Source: Paraburkholderia sp. BL25I1N1
GTDB taxonomy: Bacteria; Pseudomonadota; Gammaproteobacteria; Burkholderiales; Burkholderiaceae
Direction of reading: 5' to 3'
DNA length: 64,000 bases
Assembly (NCBI RefSeq): GCF_003002025.1
Contig: NZ_PVZB01000026.1
Location: 62,001-126,000, forward strand
A model generated the notes under the pieces. That model was not told where the DNA came from, did not search any database, and was given only the letters and a program-made list of their open reading frames with translations. Numbering within the stretch: position 1 is the first letter of the stretch; every line of letters starts with the position of its first letter. Below, piece after piece: positions 29,187 through 37,309 of the stretch. The position numbers and the translations under genes are program-made.

Positions 29187-30080
29187 TTGAATCGTTACTC
29201 CCTGCTTCTCATCACCTCGATGCTGCTGGTCGGCAGCAATGTCGGAATCGGTAAATCGATCGTCGAGTTCCTCCCCGTCCCTCTGTTCGCGCTGCTGCGC
29301 TTCGTGATCGCGATAGTCGTGCTGTGGCCGCTTCTGCGCGTGTCCAGACTGCGCCGCGTGAAGCGTGACGAGTGGTTCAACCTGTTCCTGCAGGCCCTGT
29401 TCGGCACCTTCGGGTTTACGCTGCTGATGCTCGGCGGCGTGCAACGCACGAGCGCGCTCGCGGCCGGCGTCATCATGAGCACGATCCCCGCAGTGGTCGC
29501 GCTGCTTTCCTGGCTCATCCTCAAAGAGCGGCCGAACGGTCGGGCACTTGCGTCGATCGCACTGGCGATCGTCGGCGTGGTTGTCATCAATCTCGCGCAC
29601 GTGGATCGGAGTTCGGGCGGCGAAACGTCGTTCGCGGGCAACCTGATGGTGCTCGGCGCGGTGTGCTGCGAATCGCTTTACATCATTCTGTCACGACGTC
29701 TCACGCAAACGCTCGCACCGATCGACATCTGCGCGTACACGCATCTCTTCGGCCTTCTGCTGATGCTGCCGCTCGGCGCGAGCGCGCTGCTCGACTTCGA
29801 CTATCGCGCCGTGCCGCTCAGCGTCTGGACGCTGGTGCTGTGGTACGGACTGTCGGCGAGCATCTTTTCGTTCTGGCTGTGGATGAAGGGCATCCGTCAT
29901 GTGCCGGGCAGTCTCGCGGGCGTGTTCAGCGCCGTGCTGCCCGTGGCGGCCGCGATCTACGGCATCGCGTTTCTCGGCGAGCGGCCTACCTTCGCGCACG
30001 GCATCGCGCTCGCCTGCGTGGTCACGGGGATCGGGCTGGCGAGCCTGAAGGTCAGACGGGTGCCGCCCGTGGCGTCCTGA
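29187..30080 (+). CDS. EamA/DMT-family transporter
   Basis: 297 aa with ten hydrophobic segments forming two EamA repeats. The start is taken as TTG at 29187, 31 bases after a TACAAT -10 element; no clear ribosome site is seen and no nearby ATG fits. ERPNGRALA and GERPTFAHGIA are the repeat-typical loops. It is divergent from acs. Substrate unknown. Confidence 0.82.
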   Translation: MNRYSLLLITSMLLVGSNVGIGKSIVEFLPVPLFALLRFVIAIVVLWPLLRVSRLRRVKRDEWFNLFLQALFGTFGFTLLMLGGVQRTSALAAGVIMSTIPAVVALLSWLILKERPNGRALASIALAIVGVVVINLAHVDRSSGGETSFAGNLMVLGAVCCESLYIILSRRLTQTLAPIDICAYTHLFGLLLMLPLGASALLDFDYRAVPLSVWTLVLWYGLSASIFSFWLWMKGIRHVPGSLAGVFSAVLPVAAAIYGIAFLGERPTFAHGIALACVVTGIGLASLKVRRVPPVAS

Positions 30081-30426
30081 CCGTTTAAGGGCGGGCCGCC
30101 AGCCGCTGGCCGCCGTTCGCAAGGTACTGGGTCAAGCGCGCCGCCTGTCGCAGCGCCGCCATCCTGCCCGCCGCAACGCAGCAAATTCACCCGGCGCTGT
30201 ACAATAGCGCGCCTGATGCGAGCTTCTCCGGTCTTCTCCGGCCGCGGGTCGCGCCGTCCACTCCGGGGTTTGCGCGCCTGGTCCGCCGCGCACAGGCCGC
30301 GTATAGACCGCGTATAGGCCGCGTGTTTGTCATGTATGTGCCGCGTACCGTGCATGCCGCGCCGGTGCATATAGTCCGCGCATTTAGTCCATGTTCCGTC
30401 ACCTGCGTTTCGTCTGACTCTTGCCC
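30081..30426. other. 346-bp intergenic region with short direct repeats
   Basis: No gene seen. TACAAT near 30200 could be a -10 element. Around 30297-30328 the unit CCGCGTATAGR occurs twice in tandem, with a partial third copy. Confidence 0.35.
30297..30328. repeat. short tandem repeat, 11-bp unit
   Basis: CCGCGTATAGA (30297-30307) and CCGCGTATAGG (30308-30318), then a partial CCGCGT copy. Two copies plus a fragment could arise by chance slippage; no function proposed. Confidence 0.4.
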
Positions 30427-31038
30427 ATGACCGCTCCGCGATCCGACTTCGCCCATCAGCGCCGCCCGATGCGCCCGATCCCTTCCATCATCTTCATGAG
30501 CCGCTGGCTGCAGTTGCCGCTCTATCTGGGCCTGATCGTGGCCCAGGCCGTCTACGTCGTGCTGTTCCTCAAGGAAGTCTGGCATCTCGTCACGGCTTCC
30601 ATGACGCTCGACGAAACCAACATCATGCTGGTCGTGCTCGGCCTGATCGACGTGGTCATGATCTCGAACCTGCTGATCATGGTGATCATCGGGGGATATG
30701 AAACGTTCGTGTCGCGCCTCGGCGTCGAGGGTCATCCGGACGAACCGGAATGGCTCGATCACGTGAACGCCGGTGTCCTCAAAGTCAAATTGTCGATGGC
30801 GCTGATCAGCATTTCGTCCATCCATCTGCTGAAGACCTTCATCAGCCCGGACCAGAATTCGACGCATACGATCATGTGGCAGGTGATCATCCACGTCGCG
30901 TTCCTCGTCTCGGCGCTCGTGATGGCGCTGGTCGACCGCCTCACCACGCACACGCATCCAAAGCATTTCGAAGAGCCCGCCGTCTTGCACGCCGTGGGCT
31001 CCGCTAAAGGTTCCACTCCCCTGAAGGCGCGCGACTGA
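30427..31038 (+). CDS. YqhA-like integral membrane protein (TIGR00645/UPF0114)
   Basis: 203 aa with four hydrophobic segments (about residues 30-50, 72-92, 118-138, 153-173). The stretch LYLGLIVAQAVYVVLFLKE and the SMALISISSIHLLKTFI segment match the UPF0114/YqhA family. Function is unknown, though E. coli YqhA-type proteins are small inner-membrane proteins. ATG at 30427 is preferred over TTG at 30421. It lies 55 bp before the fumarase gene on the same strand and may be co-transcribed. Confidence 0.82.
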   Translation: MTAPRSDFAHQRRPMRPIPSIIFMSRWLQLPLYLGLIVAQAVYVVLFLKEVWHLVTASMTLDETNIMLVVLGLIDVVMISNLLIMVIIGGYETFVSRLGVEGHPDEPEWLDHVNAGVLKVKLSMALISISSIHLLKTFISPDQNSTHTIMWQVIIHVAFLVSALVMALVDRLTTHTHPKHFEEPAVLHAVGSAKGSTPLKARD

Positions 31039-31093
31039 CCCGCCCTGCCCGGCGAGTCCGACAACAAGCGCCACCGTCCCCACTGAGCTAGCC

Positions 31094-32617
31094 ATGACCG
31101 TCATCAAACAGGAAGATCTGATTCAGAGCATTGCTGATGCACTTCAGTACATCAGCTATTACCATCCGCTCGACTACATCCAGGCACTCGGCCGCGCCTA
31201 CGAGCTCGAACAGAGCCCCGCCGCGAAAGACGCCATCGCGCAGATTCTCACCAACAGCCGCATGTGCGCCGAAGGCAAGCGCCCGATCTGCCAGGACACC
31301 GGCATCGTCACGGTGTTCGTGAAGGTCGGCATGGACGTGCGTTGGGACGGCGCGACGATGGGCGTCACCGACATGATCAACGAAGGCGTGCGCCGCGGTT
31401 ACCTGAACCCGGACAACGTGCTGCGCGCGTCGATCGTGAGCCCGCCGGAAGGTGGCCGCAAGAACACGAAAGACAACACGCCGGCCGTAATCCACTACGA
31501 AATCGTGCCGGGCAATACGGTCGACGTGCAGGTCGCGGCCAAGGGCGGCGGCTCGGAAAACAAGTCGAAGTTCGCGATGCTGAATCCGTCGGATTCGATC
31601 GTCGACTGGATTCTCAAGACCGTGCCGACCATGGGCGCGGGCTGGTGCCCGCCGGGCATGCTCGGCATCGGCATCGGCGGCACCGCTGAGAAAGCGATGG
31701 TGATGGCGAAAGAATCGCTGATGGATCCGATCGACATTCAGGACGTGATCGCACGCGGCCCGAAGGACTGGATCGAAGAGCTGCGTGTTGAACTGCACGA
31801 GAAGGTCAACGCGCTCGGGATCGGCGCGCAAGGTCTCGGCGGCCTCGCCACCGTACTCGACGTGAAGATCATGGCCGCGCCGACGCACGCCGCGTCCAAG
31901 CCGGTCGCGATCATCCCGAACTGCGCGGCTACGCGTCACGCGCACTTCACGCTGGATGGTTCGGGCGTGGCCAAGCTCGAAGCGCCGTCGCTCGACGCAT
32001 GGCCGAAGGTGCAGTGGGAACCGGACACCGAGAAGAGCAAGCGCGTCGATCTGAACACGCTGACGCCGGAAGAAGTGGCTGCGTGGACGCCCGGCCAGAC
32101 GCTGCTGCTGTCGGGCAAGATGCTGACCGGCCGCGACGCGGCTCACAAGCGCATCGCCGACATGCTCGCGAAGGGTGAGAAGCTGCCGGTCGACTTCACG
32201 AACCGCGTGATTTACTACGTCGGCCCAGTCGACCCGGTGCGCGACGAAGCCGTCGGTCCCGCAGGCCCGACCACGGCAACGCGCATGGACAAGTTCACCG
32301 AGACGATGCTGTCGCAAACCGGCCTGATCTCGATGATCGGCAAGGCGGAACGCGGCCCGGTCGCCATCGAGGCGATCAAGAAGCACAAAGCCGCGTATCT
32401 GATGGCGGTGGGTGGCGCGGCGTACCTCGTGTCGAAGGCGATTCGCAGCGCGAAGGTTCTCGCGTTCGAAGACCTCGGCATGGAAGCGATCTATGAGTTC
32501 GACGTGCAGGACATGCCGGTGACGGTGGCCGTCGATTCGAACGGCACTTCCGTTCATCAAACCGGGCCGAAGGAATGGCAAGCAAAGATCGGCAAGATTC
32601 CGGTCGCGACGGTTTGA
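31094..32617 (+). CDS. fumA: class I fumarate hydratase (Fe-S dependent)
   Basis: 507 aa, full length. It converts fumarate and water to malate in the TCA cycle using a labile [4Fe-4S] cluster. Three family cysteines stand at 66 (PICQDTG), 185 (GAGWCPPGM) and 277 (IPNCAATRHAH); the C-terminal beta domain includes LLLSGKMLTGRDAAHKR. Oxygen- and iron-sensitive, it fits the surrounding iron-linked genes. Paralogues make the exact symbol (fumA or fumB) uncertain. A strong terminator follows. Confidence 0.95.
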   Translation: MTVIKQEDLIQSIADALQYISYYHPLDYIQALGRAYELEQSPAAKDAIAQILTNSRMCAEGKRPICQDTGIVTVFVKVGMDVRWDGATMGVTDMINEGVRRGYLNPDNVLRASIVSPPEGGRKNTKDNTPAVIHYEIVPGNTVDVQVAAKGGGSENKSKFAMLNPSDSIVDWILKTVPTMGAGWCPPGMLGIGIGGTAEKAMVMAKESLMDPIDIQDVIARGPKDWIEELRVELHEKVNALGIGAQGLGGLATVLDVKIMAAPTHAASKPVAIIPNCAATRHAHFTLDGSGVAKLEAPSLDAWPKVQWEPDTEKSKRVDLNTLTPEEVAAWTPGQTLLLSGKMLTGRDAAHKRIADMLAKGEKLPVDFTNRVIYYVGPVDPVRDEAVGPAGPTTATRMDKFTETMLSQTGLISMIGKAERGPVAIEAIKKHKAAYLMAVGGAAYLVSKAIRSAKVLAFEDLGMEAIYEFDVQDMPVTVAVDSNGTSVHQTGPKEWQAKIGKIPVATV

Positions 32618-32642
32618 ACTATTGACATCCGCTGAATAATTC

Positions 32643-32672
32643 AAAGCCGGGGCCTCAAACCCCGGCTTTTTT
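32643..32672 (+). terminator. intrinsic terminator of fumarase
   Basis: AAAGCCGGGG / CCCCGGCTTT, a 10-bp stem with a 7-base loop, followed by TTTTTTA. It lies 26 bases after the fumarase stop. Confidence 0.92.
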
Positions 32673-32806
32673 ATGATGAAATGAGAACGGTACGCATCAC
32701 GCGAAAAACCCTCTGAAATCAGGCGAAAATCTGATTTTTTGCCTTGGCTTTTTGCGTTTCGCCGTTTATTGTTCTGGGAAATTCAAAGCCCCTATAAGGA
32801 CACACC

Positions 32807-33286
32807 ATGCAAGGCGACAAGAAGGTCATCGAATATCTCAACTCGCAGTTGAAGAACGAACTGACCGCCATCAATCAGTACTTCCTGCATGCGCGGATGT
32901 ATAAGCACTGGGGTCTCGAGAAACTCGGCAAGCACGAATACGACGAATCGATCGGTGAAATGAAGCACGCCGACTGGCTCATCGAACGCATTTTCATGCT
33001 CGACGGTCTGCCGAATCTGCAAGACCTGCACAAATTGCTGATCGGTGAGGAAACGAAAGAAATCCTCGAATGCGATTTGAAGCTCGAACAGATTTCGCAG
33101 AGCACCTGTAAAGAAGCGATCGCGTATTGCGAATCGGTGCGCGATTTCATCTCGCGTGAAATCTTCACGAAGATTCTCGACGACACCGAAGAACATATCG
33201 ACTGGCTCGAAACGCAAATCGACCTGATCGACAAGGTCGGCATCCAGAACTACCAGCAAACGGCAATGGGCTCGGTCGAGTCCTGA
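32807..33286 (+). CDS. bfr: bacterioferritin
   Basis: 159 aa iron-storage protein forming a 24-mer shell with haem at two-fold axes. The haem ligand Met52 is present (EMKHAD), as are ferroxidase residues Glu18, Tyr25, Glu51, His54, Glu94 and His130. The remaining E. coli ligand, Glu127, is Thr here: the text is DDTEEH where E. coli has RDEEGH, so the helix-D E-x-x-H motif is altered. I recall the same DTEEH text in other beta-proteobacterial Bfr, so this may be a subfamily trait. It follows the fumarase terminator with its own leader and is near bfd, which would reduce the stored iron for release. Confidence 0.95.
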   Translation: MQGDKKVIEYLNSQLKNELTAINQYFLHARMYKHWGLEKLGKHEYDESIGEMKHADWLIERIFMLDGLPNLQDLHKLLIGEETKEILECDLKLEQISQSTCKEAIAYCESVRDFISREIFTKILDDTEEHIDWLETQIDLIDKVGIQNYQQTAMGSVES

Positions 33287-33396
33287 TCGTTCCAAGCCGC
33301 ATCCGCCCGCGCGCCGTTCATGGCTCCGCTTATTTGCGATGACCCACGCCGCGCGGGCGATATACTTGCGCACCTTGCCGTTTTTCCGAGTCTCCC

Positions 33397-34317
33397 TTGA
33401 GCGCTGTGCCGCACGCGTCCTCTCCGTCTATGCCCGCAGAACCCTCCTCCGCGAATACAGGAACGTTCACGTCTGGCGCCGGATCGCGCGCACCGGTCGG
33501 CATTTTCGATTCGGGGCTGGGCGGTTTGTCGGTGTTGCGGTCGGTCCGGGCGCAACTGCCTGACGAGGCGATCCTGTATGCCGCCGACTCGCTCTACGCC
33601 CCCTACGGCGAGCGCGACGACGACTTCATCGCCGACCGCACGCTCGCCATCGGCGAATGGCTCGTCAAGCAAGGCGCGAAGGCGCTGGTGGTCGCCTGCA
33701 ATACGGCTACCGCGCAGTCCATCGCGATGGTTCGCGAAAAGCTGCCTATTCCTTTGGTCGGCGTCGAACCCGGTGTCAAACCCGCGGCGCTGCAATCCAG
33801 AACCCGTGTGGCCGGCGTGCTCGCCACACAAGTGACGCTGCGCAGCGCCCGCTTTCAGGCGCTGCTCGAACGCTATGCCGCGGATTGCCGCTTTCTCTGC
33901 CAGCCGGGTCATGGGCTCGTGCAGGCCGTGGAACGCTGCGACATCGGCTCCACCGAGTTACGTGAGCTGCTGCGCGGCTACTTGCAGCCCATGCTCGACG
34001 CGGGCGCGGATACGCTGGTGCTCGGCTGCACGCACTACCCGTTTCTCGACGCGGCGATTCGCGATATCGTCGGCGATCGGCTGATGCTGATCGACACGAG
34101 CGTCGCCATTGCGCGGCAGCTCGAACGCGTGCTCGACCAGCATGGTTTGCGCGCGGCGCCGCAAAGTGCGGCCGCCGTTCTGCCCCGCTTTTTTTCCACG
34201 GGCGACGGCACACATCAGCAGCAATTGGCCGCTACCCTGCTGCATATCGACGCCACGGTCGAACAGGTGTCGATTCCCTCGCGCCGCACGGCAGCGCCGG
34301 ACTCCCAAGCCGCATAA
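33397..34317 (+). CDS. murI: glutamate racemase
   Basis: 306 aa. It makes D-glutamate for peptidoglycan. Both catalytic cysteines are in their motifs: VACNTAT (Cys near 101) and LGCTHYPF (Cys near 210), with FDSGLGGLSV near residue 37. The N-terminus is 30 residues longer than usual (Ser/Pro/Ala-rich); TTG at 33397 is one possible start, ATG at 33430 another, and neither has a clear ribosome site. Contrast with the degenerate racemase-like protein at 6497-8053. Confidence 0.92.
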   Translation: MSAVPHASSPSMPAEPSSANTGTFTSGAGSRAPVGIFDSGLGGLSVLRSVRAQLPDEAILYAADSLYAPYGERDDDFIADRTLAIGEWLVKQGAKALVVACNTATAQSIAMVREKLPIPLVGVEPGVKPAALQSRTRVAGVLATQVTLRSARFQALLERYAADCRFLCQPGHGLVQAVERCDIGSTELRELLRGYLQPMLDAGADTLVLGCTHYPFLDAAIRDIVGDRLMLIDTSVAIARQLERVLDQHGLRAAPQSAAAVLPRFFSTGDGTHQQQLAATLLHIDATVEQVSIPSRRTAAPDSQAA

Positions 34318-34470
34318 CTGCCGCCCAAGCGCGTTTTTTCAGGCACTGAGCGGTTTTTCGGCGGCTTTTGAGGCCATTTCCCGCGCCGTCCGCCAACTAC
34401 GCGCGCCACCGCTCCATAGACGAAACCCTTCTAAGAGTCTGGTTTTGTTACAAAAAATCACGCAGGACGC

Positions 34471-34509
34471 TTGCCAAACGGCCCAAACAAAATGATAATA
34501 ATTCGCATT
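34471..34509 (+). promoter_or_regulatory. Fur-controlled promoter of bfd-tonB-exbBD
   Basis: TTGCCA (34471-34476), 17 bases, then GATAAT (34494-34499) is a near-consensus sigma-70 promoter. The -10 is embedded in a Fur-box-like sequence AATGATAATAATTCGCATT (34491-34509). Bound Fur would block polymerase. The start codon follows within about 30 bases, so the leader is very short. Confidence 0.8.
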
Positions 34510-34531
34510 AACGTTAGCTATGACGCCCGCC

Positions 34532-34768
34532 ATGATTGTCTGTGTCTGCAAGTCTGTTTCTGACCGAAAGATCCGTGCTTCGATCGAGGAAGGCATGGAT
34601 TCGTTCGACGAGCTCCAGTTCGAGCTCGGCGTCGCATCCTGCTGTGGCAAGTGCGCCGATTCCGTGCGCGACGTCATGATGAAAAGCGGCGTCTGTGCGA
34701 GCCGCTGTGGTTTCGAGCATCACCCGCAAGCTGTACCGCTGACGTTTTACGAACGCAAAGCGGCCTAA
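34532..34768 (+). CDS. bfd: bacterioferritin-associated ferredoxin
   Basis: 78 aa [2Fe-2S] protein that passes electrons to bacterioferritin to release iron. The four cluster cysteines are at 4, 6, 38 and 41 (MIVCVC and ASCCGKC), exactly the E. coli Bfd positions, which favours the ATG at 34532; the ATG at 34520 adds four residues. Induction by low iron through the Fur-box promoter fits its role. The tail past residue 60 is longer than in E. coli. tonB follows 258 bp downstream. Confidence 0.93.
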   Translation: MIVCVCKSVSDRKIRASIEEGMDSFDELQFELGVASCCGKCADSVRDVMMKSGVCASRCGFEHHPQAVPLTFYERKAA

Positions 34769-34915
34769 GCCAGCCCTTAAGGCGCGGCTCGCTCCGTGCC
34801 TCGGGCGCCTCTCGCGCCCAACGTCGTTCTCGCTGTTCCAGCGTTATCCCACTGCCGTCAGCAAGCCAGTATTCGTACCAGCCAGCTACCCGCTCACCCG
34901 TCACAGGAGTTCGAG

Positions 34916-34978
34916 ATGGAATTGCTGATTGGTTTCGTGACTACTTTGTTCATTTCGCTGCTGATTTTTCGAACATGA
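34916..34978 (+). CDS. 20-aa hydrophobic peptide between bfd and tonB
   Basis: A 20-codon frame with a good ribosome site (CAGGAG, 7 bases before ATG) encodes a peptide that is almost entirely one membrane-length hydrophobic segment (MELLIGFVTT then LFISLLIFRT). Codons include TTG, ATT, ACT and TTT, less GC-biased than the neighbours. It ends 48 bp before tonB. It may be a real small membrane protein or a translated leader controlling tonB. I do not know a family for it. Confidence 0.4.
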   Translation: MELLIGFVTTLFISLLIFRT

Positions 34979-35026
34979 CGATGTCCTGTCTGACGCGCTG
35001 CATCGACAGCGCGCCGCCACGTTAAC

Positions 35027-35761
35027 ATGCCGGCCTCGCCTATCGTTTCAGCCGGCGCCGTGCCGGCTTCGTCTACCCGACTGAACTCCCGCGTCCTGAC
35101 CGCAACCGCCGTGGTTGCAGCGATTCACGTCGCGCTGCTTGCCGTGGTGATGACCTTGCGTCATGACCCCGTGCAGCCGGCGCTCGAGTCGCGCGTCATG
35201 ACCGCGCAGTTGCTGCCGCCGGCGCCGGTTGCCGCGCCGGTCGCGATTCAGTCGATCGCGCCGCCGCCCACGCCGACGCCACCGGTTCGTACCAAGCCGA
35301 GGGTTCAGCCGAAACCGACTCCCACGCCCAAACCGACGGCCACGCCTCTACCGGTGGCCGCCGCGCCGTCACCCACGCCCGTCGCCGCGCCCGATCCGAC
35401 GCCACCCGCGCCTGCCGCACCGGTTGCGCCGCCCGCGCCTGCTGCTCCGGCGATCGGCCGTCAGACGATGGAGGTCAGCGCGCCCAAAGACATATCGCAC
35501 CTCACGTGCAATATCGTCAAGCCTGATTACCCGGCGCTGTCCAGGCGCCGCGGCGAGACTGGCGCGGTGATCGTGAGTCTCGTGGTCGGCGTGACCGGCA
35601 AGTTCGAAAACGTCGCTCTGAAAAAGAGCAGCGGTTTTAGCCGCCTCGACGACGCCGCGCTCGACGCGGTGCGCGCGAGCGCCTGCCAACCCTATCTTGA
35701 GAACGGGCAGCCAGTACGGGTCCCGACCACCCAGCGTTACGACTTCAATCTGAACGATTGA
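35027..35761 (+). CDS. tonB: TonB energy-transduction protein
   Basis: 244 aa. A cytoplasmic N-terminus, one membrane segment (about residues 25-43), a Pro/Ala/Thr-rich periplasmic linker (60-140, many TPTPKPT-type units) and a C-terminal TonB domain (about 155-244: NIVKPDYPALSRRRGETGAVIV ... LDDAALDAVRAS). It transfers proton-motive force from ExbB/ExbD to outer-membrane iron receptors. The order tonB-exbB-exbD downstream of a Fur promoter supports an iron-uptake role. Its ribosome site is weak. Confidence 0.94.
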   Translation: MPASPIVSAGAVPASSTRLNSRVLTATAVVAAIHVALLAVVMTLRHDPVQPALESRVMTAQLLPPAPVAAPVAIQSIAPPPTPTPPVRTKPRVQPKPTPTPKPTATPLPVAAAPSPTPVAAPDPTPPAPAAPVAPPAPAAPAIGRQTMEVSAPKDISHLTCNIVKPDYPALSRRRGETGAVIVSLVVGVTGKFENVALKKSSGFSRLDDAALDAVRASACQPYLENGQPVRVPTTQRYDFNLND

Positions 35762-35788
35762 GGCAGCTTTTAAAAAAAAGGAATTGCA

Positions 35789-36520
35789 ATGCAAAACTAC
35801 GGACTGGCGCACGTCTGGGCGCAAGGGGATTTCGTGACGCGCGGCATCGCGCTCGCGCTGTTGATCATGTCGGTGATGTCGTGGAGCGTGATCGTCATCA
35901 AAGGCTGGAATGTGATGCGCCTGAACCGCCTCACGAAGAATGCCGAACAGGCGTTCTGGCATTCGGACGATCTCGCCGACGGCGTGAAGAAGCTCGGCGC
36001 CGGCTCGTCGACGCCGCAGGACAATCCGTTCCTCGCGCTGGCGCTGTCGGGCCAGGAAGCGGCCGATCATCATCATCAGACGCAGCCGCATCTGCATGAC
36101 CGCATGGACGTGTCGGACTGGGTCACGCGCTGCCTGAAAGACACGATGGACGAAAGCGTCGCGCGCATGCAGAGCGGTCTCGCGATTCTCGCGTCGATCG
36201 GCAGCACGGCGCCGTTCGTCGGTCTGTTCGGCACGGTGTGGGGCATCTATCACGCGCTGCTGGCCATCGGCGCGAGCGGTCAGTCGTCGATCGATCAGGT
36301 CGCGGGTCCGGTCGGCGAAGCGTTGATCATGACCGCGTTCGGCCTGTTCGTCGCGATTCCGGCGGTGCTCGGCTACAACGCACTGACGCGCGCCAACAAG
36401 GCCGTGGTCGCCAAACTGAGCCGCTTTGCGCATGGCCTGCATGCATTCTTCGTGACGGGCGCGCGCCTGTCGTCGTCCAAGCGCGGCGACGGCCTGCGTC
36501 TGGCCGCACGCACGAACTGA
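35789..36520 (+). CDS. exbB: biopolymer transport protein ExbB
   Basis: 243 aa MotA/TolQ/ExbB-family proton-channel subunit. Three membrane segments: about residues 14-36, 130-152 and 172-194, with GSTAPFVGLFGTVWGI and AGPVGEALIMTAFGLFVAIPAV as the family signatures. A His-rich loop (ADHHHQTQPHLHD) precedes the second segment. AAGGAATTGCA is the ribosome site. 28 bp after tonB, 16 bp before exbD. Confidence 0.94.
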   Translation: MQNYGLAHVWAQGDFVTRGIALALLIMSVMSWSVIVIKGWNVMRLNRLTKNAEQAFWHSDDLADGVKKLGAGSSTPQDNPFLALALSGQEAADHHHQTQPHLHDRMDVSDWVTRCLKDTMDESVARMQSGLAILASIGSTAPFVGLFGTVWGIYHALLAIGASGQSSIDQVAGPVGEALIMTAFGLFVAIPAVLGYNALTRANKAVVAKLSRFAHGLHAFFVTGARLSSSKRGDGLRLAARTN

Positions 36521-36536
36521 TCGACGAGGCACTCCG

Positions 36537-36956
36537 ATGGCAATGAGCCCCTTCGCCGGCGACGATGACGACGGCCTGATGAACGAAATCAACATGACGC
36601 CGCTCGTCGACGTGATGTTGGTTCTCCTGATCGTCTTCATGGTGACAATTCCGGTGATCCGTCACGCGGTGAAAATCGATCTGCCGCACGCAAGCAGTCA
36701 GAAGGAAGACACCAAGCCCGCGCAAGTCACGGTCACAGTCGACGCGGACGGCAACGTCACGTGGGACGACAAGAAGGTCGACGAAGCCGCGCTGAACGCG
36801 AAGATTGCGGAAGCCGCGCAAGCGAACCCGCAACCCGAGCTGCATCTGGACGCGGACCGCAAGGTCGCGTACGAGAAAGTGGCGCAAGTGATGGCGGCCG
36901 CACAGGCCGGCGGCCTCACCAAGATCGGCTTCGTGACCCAGCCGAAAAGCAGGTAA
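36537..36956 (+). CDS. exbD: biopolymer transport protein ExbD
   Basis: 139 aa. The family start NEINMTPLVDVMLVLLIVFMV (about 18-38) has the membrane segment with the essential Asp (PLVDVML), followed by a periplasmic domain ending in KIGFVTQP. It forms the proton-motive complex with ExbB and TonB. Last gene of the operon, followed by a strong terminator. Confidence 0.94.
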   Translation: MAMSPFAGDDDDGLMNEINMTPLVDVMLVLLIVFMVTIPVIRHAVKIDLPHASSQKEDTKPAQVTVTVDADGNVTWDDKKVDEAALNAKIAEAAQANPQPELHLDADRKVAYEKVAQVMAAAQAGGLTKIGFVTQPKSR

Positions 36957-36992
36957 TGCGGTGAAAAGCCCTTGAAACAAGGGCCAAAAAGT

Positions 36993-37026
36993 AAAAGGCC
37001 TTCATCGTCAGATGAAGGCCTTTTTT
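36993..37026 (+). terminator. intrinsic terminator of tonB-exbB-exbD
   Basis: A 14-bp stem (36993-37006 with 37011-37024) and a GTCA loop; the stem runs into a TTTTTT tract. Symmetry could also let it end the convergent small lipoprotein gene. Confidence 0.92.
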
Positions 37027-37056
37027 GTGCGCACTCGGCGCCTTCGGGCGGCGGGA

Positions 37057-37179
37057 TCATTTGCCATCGGTCGAAGATTGATAGCTACTCGAATCACCGC
37101 ATGCGACAGCCGTGATCGACACGGACAGCGCGGTCAGCCCTATCAGGCCGGCTATCATAGCGGCCATGAGTTTCCGCAT
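37057..37179 (-). CDS. small lipoprotein-like peptide (40 aa)
   Basis: AAGGAG lies 8 bases before ATG at 37179. The peptide has a basic start (MRKLMAAMIAG), a hydrophobic stretch to about residue 26, then TAVAC, a plausible lipobox with Cys27 as the lipidated residue, and a short Ser-rich tail (GDSSSYQSSTDGK). It would be a 14-residue mature lipopeptide, similar in design to entericidins but without sequence match. It converges on exbD and shares its terminator region. Confidence 0.6.
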   Translation of the reverse strand: MRKLMAAMIAGLIGLTALSVSITAVACGDSSSYQSSTDGK

Positions 37180-37309
37180 AAGAGACTCCTTAGCGAAGGG
37201 ATTTCACTATATGCCCGCGAGCCCGCGCAATCAAGCAAACAGCCATTGAAAGTACTCATGACAGGCCACGCTTAAATGCTAAAAGCGATGCCACCGTCCG
37301 TGAGAACTG

